A stretch of DNA of 64,000 nucleotides from Melampsora larici-populina 98AG31 (GCF_000204055.1 NW_006768794.1:248001-312000); one strand, 5' to 3'; shown: positions 22,590 through 34,921, numbered from the stretch's first letter. A program made the numbers and translations. The notes: generated by a model not told the origin, from the sequence alone.

Positions 22590-23472
22590 TTATACTGCGT
22601 GCCCCCCTAGGCCTTGATGTGCAGGTACAACCACCGATCTTTTCGATCCCGTTTGCATTCCTTTCATTTGATTTGCTCCGTGTAGAGCTTTAGCCTCAAA
22701 CCCAAAGCTTTAAAACCAATTTAGTCAGCCATGCGATGACCAATGCAAATTGGATTTTGAAGACAAACCTGATGATCAAGATGATCCAAAGGAACCAACT
22801 CATGAGTGTGTAAGCAGTCACGACGTTGATTTCAGTGTAATCAGCTGTGATTGGACTCGTGCTGATCAGTCTGTAGATGAGACCTGGATTGATGAGAGGT
22901 GAAGCGTTGATATACGGATGGTGAGTGGTTATGATGACAGTGAGGGCGATAGCAACGGCAAGGGCGCCTAGCATGGCTACGGCTGTTAAGAGAAACATGA
23001 ATGCAGAGATGAATCCGGCAGAACCCGCACAGACGACTACCGAAGATGCCAACTGTTCAGACGACAATGAATTTGCAAAGATATCATACGTGAGTATTAA
23101 TGATTAGGAGAGCTTGCAAAACTATCATTCACGTCCAGATAATAACAGGTTTCACTTACGCTGATGAGGGATGCAAATCCAGCAACCGCAACTAGCGCGC
23201 CTGTCACGGCGATAAGATCATACGCGTCTAGTTCGATTCCATTGGGGACTGCCCTTTCGAAGTATTCCCTGGCGTCGCGCAATATTCTCCACCCTCGAGC
23301 AGAGAGAATGAAGATGACCACTGAGATACAGATAGTAAGGAACATCAAAAACACACGAAGACTGCAAGTAAAAGAGTGAGTGAGATGAATGTTGATGATT
23401 TGAAGTCAGCAATGATTGAAGAGAGGCATGTTGATGAAATGATGCTTACTTCCTGTCGGGAGTTTGAGACAT
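22590..23472 (-). CDS. four-TM membrane protein B (208 aa)
   Basis: Exons 23472-23450, 23361-23160, 23052-22769 and 22707-22590 are in phase (donors GTAAGC, GTAAGT, GTTTGT). Start MSQTPDRNLRVFL. TM segments are about residues 9-29 (RVFLMFLTICISVVIFILSA), 53-75 (DLIAVTGALVAVAGFASLIS), 84-115 (FISAFMFLLTAVAMLGALAV) and 150-170 (TLMSWFLWIILIISF). A polar loop between TM3 and TM4 (HHPYINASPLINPG) and a short Gly/His-rich tail (VVVPAHQGLGGHAV) complete it. The topology matches gene A: short N-terminus, TM1 at once, longest loop before TM4, hydrophilic C-tail. They may be distant paralogues. No catalytic motif. Confidence 0.72.
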
Positions 23473-25600
23473 TTTGATATAGCTTGAATATATGGAAGTT
23501 GGTATTGACAATTATATAGTAAGAATGGGGTAATGGTATAGAATACGAATGGATGAATGATGCGGAAGTGGCCTGGAGGAGAGGAAGGGTACTTAAGCAA
23601 ATTTGTGTAGCCTATCTTTGGGGGAATAAGATGCGAGAACAAACACGCAGCTGGCGTGGGTTCAGTAACTGAACAGCCCAAGTCAGTATGCCATGATAGT
23701 TTGATTACTTCAACCAGGAGCGAGGAGACACATCGCCGTGGCCTTTGCCAGCAGGTATGGATAAGATCTTGAACTCGGAACGCTGCATTGGCCTACAAAT
23801 TTCTGAGCTGTTGCAACTGGTCTTGGGATTATGAAATACTTGATAGCTTTCGACAAAGCAAAGGTGGTGCTCATCCCACTTGCGATTATGCCAACACCGT
23901 TCAAGCCAAACGCTGCAATTTGCGACTTGCCGGAGCCCCAAAACCCTGAGACTAAGAATTAATACATTTGACTGAGTCTAACTAGGCGGAAACGGTGTGT
24001 ATGGACAGGCGGCAACCAAGAATGAAAGTGAAAGAAGCCTGGTTGGGTGACACGTTAACAAGCTCGCTGAGGTAGCAAAATGTTGACTTCGAAGTTCGGT
24101 CTAGAACCAAGTAATACTCATCCTTCAAAGGTCATCATTGTCGCCACGCGATTTTGGACTTCGTCCACAGTTGACCATGGATATTACAAACCATACCTAT
24201 TATGGACACATAACTTTGTAATCACAACCGATCTCTGACTCCATCATAATGACAAAAAAATCAAAAGGGATGACTAGTATGTACAAGACTAGCACAATAA
24301 TTAAAAAGTAAAATAAGGAACCAATATCACTATGAAACACCGGAGCAAAGTAAAAGTAAAAAGCTGATTCCTTCTTGCTCGAGGAAAAAATGCAAGAAAT
24401 GTCCATGGAGGGAAGTAACTTCATAGGAAAGAAATCACAAAAAGAGTAAAATTATAAAGTAGAAACAGGTACTGAATGGATGGCGTGCCCAGGAGCTACA
24501 CGTCACAGCAACAAATCATATTGCCGCGGACTCTTCATTGCTCATGAACAAACTATACTCCTTATCCTGAACCATTCCTGTCCCTATTTCTCGTTATTAT
24601 TTCCACAATTTATTTCTTTACTCATCATCCCTTCATTCTTGTAATAATTAATTACCATAACCCATTTTATAATCTTAACTGATATTTCAATCTTTGTCCT
24701 CCCACCCTCCCTCCAGACAGTTTCAGTACAGGTATATATGTATCACATGAAGAACTACAAGGAGGTAAAGCCAAGACATCTTTTAAAGCTCTCAGTAGGG
24801 AACTTCCCAGAGAGTTCCGTAGAACACTCCCGGAAAGGAATGCCTGTTGTGAAACTCCTCCGCAATCAGGTCTTGTGGTGAAGAGAGTTTTGAAGAAACT
24901 ATCCTTAGGCGCAAAGACCTCACCTAGATGATACCTAGGCAAGGGAGGAACAGTCTTTTATAAAATGAATAGCTGTTATAAAATTGAATGGAATTGAAAT
25001 GGAAAACAATGAAAGCTGATTGATGAAAGGGAGGAGTGTGAAGGAGATAATGGATGTTGTCAAAAGGGTGTGGAGTAAAGTCAAAAATTTGATCGAGTTT
25101 GGCAAAGTCCAAGCAACAGAGGGGGGCAAAAAGATTTTTTGTCTGATAAAAAGCCAGTCCAATATATCATTATATGTGATTTATTTTATTGATCATTTGT
25201 TGTTGCCAAACATCACCTCCTTTTCATGAGCCATGAAAGATTTTGAAGGAAAAAAGAAAGGCAACAAATCCCCATAACAACTTTGAATGATACCTAGCAT
25301 CACATACACACAATATATTGTTCTTGCTTATCATCCCTTTCCTTCATTCAATATGTGTACTTTTTTCTTCAATTTATCTAATCTCTATGCTCTTGTACAT
25401 ACCTGTTGTAAAAGTGTTCCAGCTGTTTACAGATCTGTGTCATGGTTGCTGATTCTTTTGAAACTTGTTCTCAAACAACACTCAAATACAGAACATACAG
25501 ACCTGTATTTGTGGTTTGGGACACAGAGCTGTGACTACCAGTGGCTCAGGTCAACCTGCCCCAGTCTCCTCGATAGCAGATGTATTGTCTATAGGAATCT
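23473..25600. other. intergenic, no convincing gene
   Basis: A minus-strand open stretch at 23710-23935 encodes a plausible peptide (GIIASGMSTTFALSKAIKYF) but has no start, no domain and no phase-matched neighbour; it may be a gene relic. The other frames (24667-24942, 25020-25229) look like chance. The sequence is AT-rich with no RNA gene seen. Confidence 0.4.
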
Positions 25601-25606
25601 TTGATT

Positions 25607-25895
25607 CCTTTATCAATCCAAAACAACACTTATATCAGTCAGTAATCAAGAATGGAGGTATAATCCGGAGTGAGAAGATGATATAGAGTGTTGTAAGAAA
25701 AAGCTTTCAATAATGAATAATAAATTTCTTAATCAAATAACAAATGAAACTAAACATAACAATAAACAACAAGGTCATACCTTTATCAATCCAAAACAAC
25801 ACTTATATCAGTCAGTAATCAAGAATGGAGGTATAATCCGGAGTGAGAAGATGATATAGAGTGTTGTAAGAAAAAGCTTTCAATAATGAATAATG
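25607..25895. repeat. near-exact ~116-bp direct duplication
   Basis: CCTTTATCAATCCAAAACAA at 25607 recurs at 25780. The match continues through AAGCTTTCAATAATGAATAA, ~116 bp with no difference that I can see. About 58 bp separate the copies. It lies just beyond the 3' end of the copia-type pol frame, inside or beside its presumed LTR. Confidence 0.8.
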
Positions 25896-26096
25896 AAAGA
25901 GAAAGAAAGCTTTTTCCCAACCGGATGATTTGATAAACTATAATGAGTGATACATCATGTTATTAGGTTTGAGACATACAAAGTTCGTGAGTAATGTAAC
26001 AGAACATAATTCATAGCACATGTTAATTCATAAGTAAATAAGACATAAAGAAAACAAAACCAGAAACCATTAATATGAATGTAATTTGTTCCAACA
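25607..26096 (-). mobile_element. presumed 3' LTR region of the copia element
   Basis: On the minus strand GGGGGGC precedes TGTTGGAACAAATTAC at 26096, the usual polypurine-tract/LTR junction of Ty1/copia elements (TG start). The far end, which should read CA and be followed by a 5-bp target duplication, cannot be fixed, because the 5' LTR is absent and the region contains the 116-bp duplication. Confidence 0.5.
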
Positions 26097-28119
26097 GCCC
26101 CCCCTGCTCACTAACTTTCATTTCACTAATAACTAATTGATCATAACTTGAAATTAATATATTTGCACCTACGGCCTTCGTCAACACGTCTGCAGGCATT
26201 TCTTTTGTTGAAACATGAGAAACTGAGATTCTTCCTTCACGTGTCAATTCTCTGATACAATGATGTCTAATATCGATGTGTTTGGATTTATTATTGACGG
26301 ACGCTTCATGACACAAAAAAACAGCACCCTGATTGTCGTTGGAAAGAGGTAATTTTATCAGGACATTGATTGATTCTTCCTCACATAAGTGTTCAATTAA
26401 CCGACAGAGCCATAGCCCGTGTTTTGCACAATCACCAATCACTAAATATTCGGCTTCTGTTGTGGATAGAGTTACACAGTGTTGGCGACGGCTCTTCCAG
26501 GATACGAGGGAACCATGAACATAAAATACAAATCCTGTCGTAGAACAACGAGTATCAACATCACCAGCATAATCCGCATCCGCGTACCCCTCTATCAACA
26601 GATTTTGAGCTCTCTTAGTGCCGAATTGAATACTGTAGGCTTGAGTTCGTTTGATATATCGTAGGAGATGTTTCACAGCTGCCCAGTGTGACGCATTGTG
26701 CCGTGAGTTGAATCGGGCTAAGTAACTGACAGCAAATGATATGTCGGGTCTTGTTTGTACTGACAGGAAGTTCAGCATACCGACAGCTGCCCAATAGGGT
26801 TCAATTTCAGTGGATTCTTCTTGCGTCGGAGTAACAAGTTTGACATTTTGAGGGAGTGGAGTTTTCACGCCGTTGCAGTCAGACATTCCAAACCGGTCAA
26901 GAATAGCATCAACATAATGAGATTGGTCAAGGGTTATGGTTTGGCGTTCTCTGTCTCGAGTGATGTGAATGCCAAGGTGTAGGGTGGGAGCTTCGTTCCA
27001 ACGAAACTTGTAGAATTGCTTTAGATTTTCTCTGAATGAACGTAGAAATGACTTGTCATTGGAAAAAGTCATGCCATCATCGACATGCATTGGGATATGG
27101 ATAAATGATGATCCTTTCCGTAGTGTGTATAGCGAATTGTCGACAGGGCATACCTTGAATCCAAGCTTCTTGAGTTTGTTATCAAGGTCCTCATTGAACT
27201 CACGATGAGCTTGACATGTTCCATAGAGTGACCTGTCAAGTTCCATCACATGGCTGGGTTTGGAAGTGTCGCGAAATCCTGTGACCTGTCGGACATAGAC
27301 TCGATGTTTCATGTTGCCATTCAAGAACACAGTTTCAATGTCGAATTGCTCCATTTCCAAATCTTCCTTAGCGGCAAGTGCGTACAATGTTCTGAGAGTG
27401 TCGGTGAGACCAACTGATGCATAGGTTGAGTCAAAATCAATACCTTTTATCTGGTGGTTGCCACCCGCAACCCACCTTGCCTTGTATTTCACTATTCGAC
27501 CAAATTCATCCCTCTTGCGCTTCAGTCGCCACATACCAGGAAGGACATTGGCATCGGGAGGTGGTTCAACTAGGCGTCCAACTTCATGTACCTGAAGAGA
27601 CATAAATTCTTTGGCCATTGCAGCAATCCAGTCTTCGCGATTTGGACCTTTCATTGCCCGTGAATAGGATGGTTCGTCTTCCTCAACACCGTCATCTGCT
27701 TCAGTATGGAGGCATTGGTTCAGTTCTGCAACAGTGTGATATCCAACAAAGTCGCCGAGCCTTTCGACAGGTTGAGTATTTCGTTGGGATCGACGAGGTG
27801 CGGTGGGAACGGGTTGAGGGAGTTGAAGGTCATGCGGTACATCTAGGAAATTCCTGAGTGATTCGGAGTTAGAGGTGGAGTAGCAGGGAGTTTCCCAGAC
27901 TTCATCCCACATCGGGTCATTCAGAATGGTCAGCTCCTCGGAAGAGGTTTTGTCAAGGTTTCGTAGAGGAAGATTTGTTTCATCAAACACCACGTCATTG
28001 GATATGAGTATGCGAGAAGTCTTTGGATCCCATAGTCTGTACGCGTTTGAATACTTCTCGTATCCAACCATTACTGATCTGATGGACACCTCCAACAAAT
28101 TTGAATCGCATTGTGGCAT
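26023..28119 (-). mobile_element. Ty1/copia retrotransposon, 3' half of pol (RT-RNase H), 698 codons, 5'-truncated
   Basis: A single intact frame begins at the end of the integrase region (GYEKYSNAYRLWDPKTSRI) and continues through a linker into the reverse transcriptase (WRLKRKRDEFGRIVKYKARW, YALAAKEDLEMEQFDIETVF, SLYG). The catalytic box reads MHVDDGM where most copia elements have YVDD. The C-terminal RNase H is complete (TRPDISFAVSYLARF, ADADYAGDVDTRCSTTGFVF, STTEAEY, SKHIDIRHHCIREL). gag, protease and the integrase core are missing, because the copy ends at 28.12 kb against the TGCGAT repeat field. A G-rich tract followed by TGTTGGAAC at 26096 looks like the polypurine tract and 3' LTR start; the frame reads on into it. 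Confidence 0.88.
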
Positions 28120-28540
28120 GCGCGCTCAGGTCGCGTTTTGAGATGCGATTTCAGATCGCATATGTGACATGCGATGAAGAGCCTGTGCGATGTGAGATCG
28201 CACAGGTTTCATGCGATCCAACTTGTGAAATCGCATCCTTTTGTGCGATTTGACTCAGATGCGATTTAAGATCGCATCAACTCAGCCCGATCTAATCCTC
28301 AAGCGAATCAATATCGCATCGGCTCAATGTGACTGAACCGCTCAGGCGATTCAAGATCGCATCAATCAAATGCGACTCAAATGCGCAGGCGATTCAACCC
28401 ATGGAATCGCACCAAAAAAATCCGAACAAATTGTTTCATCGCTCCACTTAGATGTGATCCAACCTCGCCTCGTTTCATGCGATTCTACCCCAGATGTATT
28501 ATCGCATCCTCCCATCCGATTCAATCCCACTTGCTTTTCA
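28120..28540. repeat. field of TGCGAT / ATCGCA hexamers
   Basis: Roughly twenty copies of TGCGAT, GCGATT or their complements ATCGCA and AATCGC occur in ~400 bp, many paired as short palindromes (ATGCGATTTCAGATCGCAT; ATGCGATTTAAGATCGCAT). The array begins exactly where the copia pol frame loses homology. It encodes nothing. Confidence 0.8.
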
Positions 28541-28554
28541 TGTAGGAATTGCAG

Positions 28555-30052
28555 AATTTTTTTGAAAATTAAGCAAAAAAAACTTGAAACACCCTAAACC
28601 ACCCAAGAAATAGCAAAAAGTGATAGATATCTGAGGACTTGATTTGTTCAGATAACAAATAATAAATGTGAACTTCACAAAAAGTTCACAATGAAATGTG
28701 AATTTTAGATGAAGTTCACAAAAAAATGTGAACTTCAGAAAAGGTTCACAAAAAGGGGTGAACTTCAGAAAAGGTTTACAAGAAAATGTGAACTTTGTAT
28801 GAAGTTCACAAAAACATTACAATTTTCTGTGGACTTTTTCTGAAGTTCACATCTCATTGTAAACCTTCATTGTGAACTTTGAAAACAGTTCACAGTAAAA
28901 TGTGAACCTTGGATGGAGTTCACGAAAAAATGTGAACTTTGGATGCAGTTCAAATGTCATTGTAAACTTCCATTTTGAACTGTTTATGGAGTTTACATTC
29001 TTTTGTGCACTGTGAAAAAAGTTCACAATCAAATGTGAACTTTATCAAAATTTTGTTGATATTTTGAAAAAGGTTTATTGATTTCATTAAATTTAAATGA
29101 CACATATTTTATGTAGACACAAATTGGGTTGGCGTAGAACTACGGAAAAAACACCAACTTTCTAAACCACCTAAGAAACAGCAAAATGCAATAGAAATCT
29201 GAGGACTTCATTTGTTCAGATAACAAACCATAAATGTGAACTTTAGATGAAGTTCACATTTTTGTAAACTTCATCTAAAGCTCAGATTTCATTGTGAACT
29301 TTAGATGAACTTCACAAAGAAATATGAACTTCCAATGGTTCATATTTTATGTATAATACAAATTGTACGCATATATTATGTATAATACAAATTGCACATA
29401 TATTTCATGTATGATACAAATTGTACACATATCTTTTTCATGTATAATACAAATTGTACGCATATTTTATGTATAATACAAATTGTATGTGTATTTTATA
29501 TAATACAAATTTTTGTAGCATACAAGTACGTAAAGAGAAAATGAAATGAGATGAGGTTCACAACATAATGTGAACTTCAGTCTCAGATGAAGTTCACAAA
29601 AATATGTGAACTTTAGATGAAGTTCACAATTAAATGTGAACTTCACCACAACTTCACAATACAATGTGAAGTATAAATGCAGTTTACATAAATATGTGAA
29701 CTTCAGGTCTACGCTAACCCAATTTGTGTCTACCTTTTTCAAAATGTAATTTTTTTTTTGATAAAGTTCACATTTGATTGTGAACTTTTTTCAAAGTGCA
29801 CAAAAGAATGTAAACTCCATAAACAGTTCAAAATGAAAGTTTACAATGACATTTGAACTTCATCCAAAGCTCACATTTTTTTGTGAACTTCATTTAAAAT
29901 TCACATTTCATTGTGAACTTTTTGTGAAGTTCACATTTATTATTTGTTATCTGAACAAATCAAGTCCTCAGATTTCTATTGCTTTTTGCTATTTCTTGGG
30001 AGGTTTACATTAGGGTGTTTCAAGTTTTTTTTGCGTAATTTTCAAAAAATTA
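28555..30052. repeat. 1.5-kb foldback structure of GTGAACTTCA / AAGTTCAC units
   Basis: The left arm begins AATTTTTTTGAAAATTAAGC and the right arm ends as its inverse (GCGTAATTTTCAAAAAATT). The arms share TTTGTTCAGATAACAAATAA, the block CAAGAAATAGCAAAAAG and then many ~22-bp units of the type GTGAACTTNNGATGAAGTTCACA. Homology extends for several hundred bp, to ACACAAATTGGGTT near 29117 and 29725. A second, internal copy of the end sequence lies at ~29150-29250, so elements are nested. No protein is encoded. Related units recur at 30340-30400, 40219-40790, 51330-51880 and 52760-52810. Confidence 0.8.
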
Positions 30053-30651
30053 GGGGGGCTCAGGTCAAATCTTTTTACTACTTTACCTGTAAAACACTTT
30101 TCCCAATTGCATAATAATATTACAACATCCCAGATTTTTATGAGCAGTAAATTTACGCAAATTTGCGTAAAGTTAACTTGGCGTAACTTTACTGCTTAGA
30201 AGGAGATCTGAAAGAAATTTTTAAGGTTCTTTTTATGAATTGGGAAAAGTTTTACAGCACTGTATTGTAAAACACTTTCCCCATTTTTCAAGAAAAGGCC
30301 GCAAATATTTGAGCATGACAGAAAATCTGAGCTCATATTTTTTTGTGAATCTCATCTGAGGTTCACATCGTCTTGTGAATCTTTTTTGAACTTCACATTT
30401 TTTCTCTCTTTTCAGAAAAATTAAGTCCTCAGATTCACATGTATATTAAGTCCCAGAAAAATGTGTATTACATGAGAATAGTGATGATGATCAAGACAAG
30501 ATATGAGATGTACACTAGGAAAAAAATCAAAGCATGTAAAGAATCAAGTTATATAAATGCTATAATAATAGCATGATCCACTACCAGCCGTTTGATAGAG
30601 TATAGCTCAAACACTGATAACAAAAAACCAGACTCTCATCCCCTCGTGTTT
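30053..30651. other. intergenic, AT-rich
   Basis: It contains two short diverged GTAAAACACTTTTCCC-type repeats (30092 and 30268) and a small GTGAAC-family remnant at 30340-30400. No gene seen. It includes the 3' UTR of the minus-strand gene ending at 30652. Confidence 0.5.
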
Positions 30652-33600
30652 TCAATCTAGTAGTCCAGACACACCCTGCAACGCTGCCGGCTTCATTTTG
30701 AGGGCCTTGCGTTCTTTAGTGTTGAGGCTTGCAACCCATCTGGAATCATAGCAATCACTAGGAAGACCTAGTGGCCATTTCGAGGAGCCTACAACCGGCG
30801 CGGTTTGAGATGTATTGCGCTTCCCTGGTTTTCTTCCAGGGCGTCTAGGAATTTCTTCTTGTCTCAATTGACGATAAGCGTTGTCGATGTACTCAACTAA
30901 GCCAGTTCCTAGTCGGCTCCGCCATAGCGGAATATCTCGCACCCGATCCTCTTCCACAACTTCGTCATCAGATTCGTCAGACGAACAGTACCGGCGATCC
31001 AGGAAAAGATCCTGGTAAACATTCAGATCCTCGTACTTCAGACAAGTTTCATGACGTCTCTCTGCGAGCTGCGAGTACCACCATAATCTTAGTCTTATGA
31101 TGATGATCATGAACACAAGAAAACAGGACGTACATTATTGGCTCGCTTGGCTCGGCGGTCTTCCTTCATGTGTTTTTCTAGATTACTGTTATCTTTCAAA
31201 AAAATACGTTTGTTGTTGATCCGATACTTCAAATGAGTCACCATTAGCACCCTGATTCTGTCAACATCAAGCTCTGCACGATCCAATCGGAATAAGTCCT
31301 CATACTCCATACCATCCATTGCACAGTTAAACATGTCTAAGCAAAACTCCAAGGTCCTTCGGTTCCATTCTTCGGCTTTTGTGTCATTTCGTGCAGAGCT
31401 CAAACCAACGTAAGGGATTCCGTATTGTCTAAGTCTTTGCTCGCAGCGATTTCGAAAGCCCTCGCCCATCTCGTCATCATCAGCCCATTCTTGTGAGAGC
31501 TGATTAGCTCTGAGGATGTATGGAGCTGATAGACCAAGGGGTGCGGTTCCATCAGGAAGTTCTGGTAAATTCTCCAAATCTTCACGAGTCGGAGATCTGG
31601 GGAAGGATTTTTTTTCCCGGTTAACTCCCGCAAGGTATCGAAAATGCTGCTGGATAGCTTTAGACTTTTACAACCAGACACAATTTTAGCTCATTCAAGT
31701 ACAGCCTTATTTCAATCCACCGGTGTTCAAATCAATGAGCTTACTGAATTTTGATCATCATCCTTGTTCTCTGGGGTCATTGTGTCCCTTTGTTTCCTTA
31801 AAGTTGCTGTGAGCTTATTTTGTGAGCTTTTGGAAGGTCGCACCCATAACTTTGGTTTGGAACTTGGGTTGATGTGACTCGTTTGTTGAACCGGGGTGAC
31901 AGGAATATCAGCAGGTGTAGATCTATTGATGGATGTCAATGAAGGATGGGAGTTTGAAATCTATACAGGATACGTTAGTAGCAGGTTCAACTCTATCTCA
32001 GTATAACATCATTGTCCTCTGTATAATTCATACTCCTGATATTCCCTGAAGGGGGCAAGGAACGTACCCTTGGTTCAGAGAATGCATTTGTATGTTGCCG
32101 ATTTGGTGTTGCACGTCTCCTGTCCATGTTTGCTGTCTGATTTACCCAAGATGAACTACTAGCAATCATGGAAGATTGAGACTGATTAAAGCAGTATCTG
32201 AGTCAGTAAACACATGGTCAAGAGTGTCACTGAGTTTTTAACCAACCCCTTCGCGGTCCTGTGCTTGGAAAAGCGGTCGTTGCGTCCGTGAACTGGAGTC
32301 AGATTGATCATCGACTTCCATAGAATCCACAGCCGATTTGTTTGGAATCAATTCCGTGGGGCTTCTTGTAAGAGGAGGCTGATCAATCAAACATCTCCGA
32401 GAATCATGAATATGTATAACCAGGGCCAATAAAAGATTACACCACTTACTGTGATGAGCCTGGCTGATGAGGAGCTCACATTAATTGTGGTTATTGAACA
32501 TGGCTCAGACTCATTTACAACTTCATTAGAGTTCGCATCAGACCAAACCAGACTTGATCCAGTTGAATTCGGGCTCGACAAAGTCTAATTTAGCGCACAT
32601 GTGAGAAAAGCACCAACTATCCAAATAAAAATGACGGTAAGCTGTTGAGAAATATGACCTACTGAGATTGGCATGGCTGATGGGGATGCGGGAGTTTCCA
32701 ACCTTCTCGGAAAGTTCTGAATGGAAACACGGATCATGAATTCAGCTGATATGGAAATATCTGATACATAATTCTTCACCTACACAGTTGTTTTCTCTAT
32801 TCTCAAAACTTATCATTCTTCCATCAAATTTTTCTTGCTGGCACATCATCTGCTGATATGAATGGTCCAATCTGTTTAGGCCAAGTTGAAATCTCTCTTC
32901 AAATTCTTTCTGTGTTTTTGTGATTGCCTGTGAAATTAGAATGAAAAATTTGAGCTTTACTGTGCAAAGTATCCAGCATTGTTGAGACCGACCTCCAGTG
33001 TCTGTGATAATCTTGACTGCGTTAAAATTAAGCTCTGTGTTTGATGGGATTTTCAGTGAACCTACAAACTCATCTTCATGAAAGGAAACACAAGCATACC
33101 TTTATTTCTGACTCGTGTTTAGTTATGGAGCCCTTGGATAGGCTCAGTTCTGATTGAGAGCTACCTGCGCTTGGGAGGTCGGGGATGCTGTTGACGCGAC
33201 TTTCAAGCTTTGATATACTCTCTGTCAGGGATAGTCTTTTGTGCTCAAAATTGTCTACTTGCTCTTCTGAATACTGTAGCTTTTTACCAAAGCTGACTTC
33301 ATTGAGTTTCACCTGTTCCTCAAGGGATCTTATTGCTTTCTGCTGCATATTGTAAGATTTTGCAAGATCTTCGTTTATTCTAGAGCATTCCTGTTATACC
33401 CGAGAGAGCTTTTCAATTCTAGGAATCCCATATCAGGAGTCATTGATGACTAACATTGATTTTTTCGAGGCAGGTTTTTTCGGTCAAACTTGTGGCCTGG
33501 CATAAGCAAAAATTGAGCAAGTTTAACTAAGTAAGCTATCCTATCTTAAATAGGCATCATGGATAGAGGGAAAAAACAAACGGTTCTGTTGGACTGAATT

Positions 33601-34921
33601 TGTGTATGTAAAACTTCTTCCACCTTTTTAATTTCTCCGGAGCAGTGAAGGTGGGAATTATCAAACTTCTGCTGAAACAAATGGAGCTCTTTGTTTAGTC
33701 GGACCTGATCATCTTTTAACTGCTGGTTGCAGGAATCCAAGCGTTGCATCTCGCTTTGCATAGACTTGATTTGTTCTTCAGAGTACTGGCGGTCATTCAA
33801 GACCTTGGACTGGACCAATTTGAAGTCGTTGTTTAGTCGTATCTGATCATTTTTCAACTGCAGGTTGCAAGAACCCAAGCGTTTCAACTCGCCTTGTGTT
33901 GCTAACTCGTCCTGATAAGATGTATGCGTTTTCATCAGAAGGGCTCCAAGCTTTCACAGTTTCATTTAAAGTCTTACAGTTTGTCGCTCATCCACCTTGA
34001 ATTCCATTGCATCAAGTCTAGCATCCAATACATTTAGGGTCTGGTGTTTACCAAACACACAGAGTTTAGTTATCATATGAGCAGCACATATTTCTTGAAG
34101 AATGAGAGTTCAAAACTTACCGAGCCTTGCTCGTTAATCTGAGAGGTCACCACTCCAACATCATCACACAGGTTAGAAACAGTTCCTTTCATGCTGCTCA
34201 GCTGACTTTCTATATTTGTGAGTGAGTTCAGCCGATCTTCCAGTTTTTTCTCCTGCCCAGTCCACAAACAAACATCATGATATCGTAAGGATTTGACATG
34301 AAATGACAGATTCAACAGAAACACACAACTATACCAGTATTGTTGATATGTTCCTGTAAAGCAATGGGACTTCTTAACAACTCGGAAAACTTCTCCTCGT
34401 GCGAGCTGAACAAGGTGCGAAGATTCTGTGCCGTAATGAGGTGACATGGCAAGTTTCATATCAATAATAGCTCACGCCAATCGAATAGGCAGGGTGTTGA
34501 AGTATTACGAACTGTGACTTCTGTTCTGTCAGGCTGAAAACCAATATATGCGTAAATCAAGAGGGGAAGAAGGGAATAGCGTAGATTTTTCATGAGAACG
34601 AACCAATGATTCAAGTTGGGCTTTGTGTTGCATATATGACATTTCGAATTTGGCCTAGTAACACAATACATATGAGGTTATTTCTCGATGTCATCAATTA
34701 AGTCACAAAGAGAGATACAAGATGTTTACTTCTAAGTCATCAATGCTTTGTCGTAGAGCCTCTGTACTCTCGTGGACGTTTTGAATCTGGCTAATCATAA
34801 CCTACAAAGCATGTTTGTCAGATTGACTCAAATGCATGAATATCAAGGCAGTCAACTTGCTCACCTTGAGATCGTTTAAGGCCTGTAGCGAATCGAGCTT
34901 TGAATTGTTTGGGTTTTCCAT
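30652..34921 (-). CDS. large multi-exon coiled-coil protein with conserved basidiomycete-type C-terminal domain (~970 aa, 19 exons)
   Basis: Nineteen small exons between 34921 (MENPNNSKLDSL) and 30652 link in frame; practically every junction is phase 0. Donors include GTGAGC, GTTCGT, GTTTGT and GTTAGT. Residues ~1-460 are coiled coil. One exon (about 33918-33590) holds a tandem duplication (RLGSCNLQLKNDQIRLNNDF, then RLDSCNQQLKDDQVRLNKEL). Residues ~465-665 are Ser/Pro/Gln-rich and disordered. Residues ~665-970 form a helical domain with RRYCSSDESDDEVVEEDRV, LWRSRLGTGLVEYIDNAY and DCYDSRWVASL, a pattern I recall from expanded, uncharacterised basidiomycete proteins. An in-frame hydrophobic stretch just upstream (YILVILLLVITSLAISF, ~35020-34970) could be a TM anchor if the true start is further 5', but no start was found. 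Function unknown. Confidence 0.72.

Noticed and set aside
28120..28540. Possible CRISPR-like or regularly spaced repeat array
   Set aside because: The hexamers are irregularly spaced, occur in both orientations and have no constant repeat/spacer lengths. The genome is eukaryotic.
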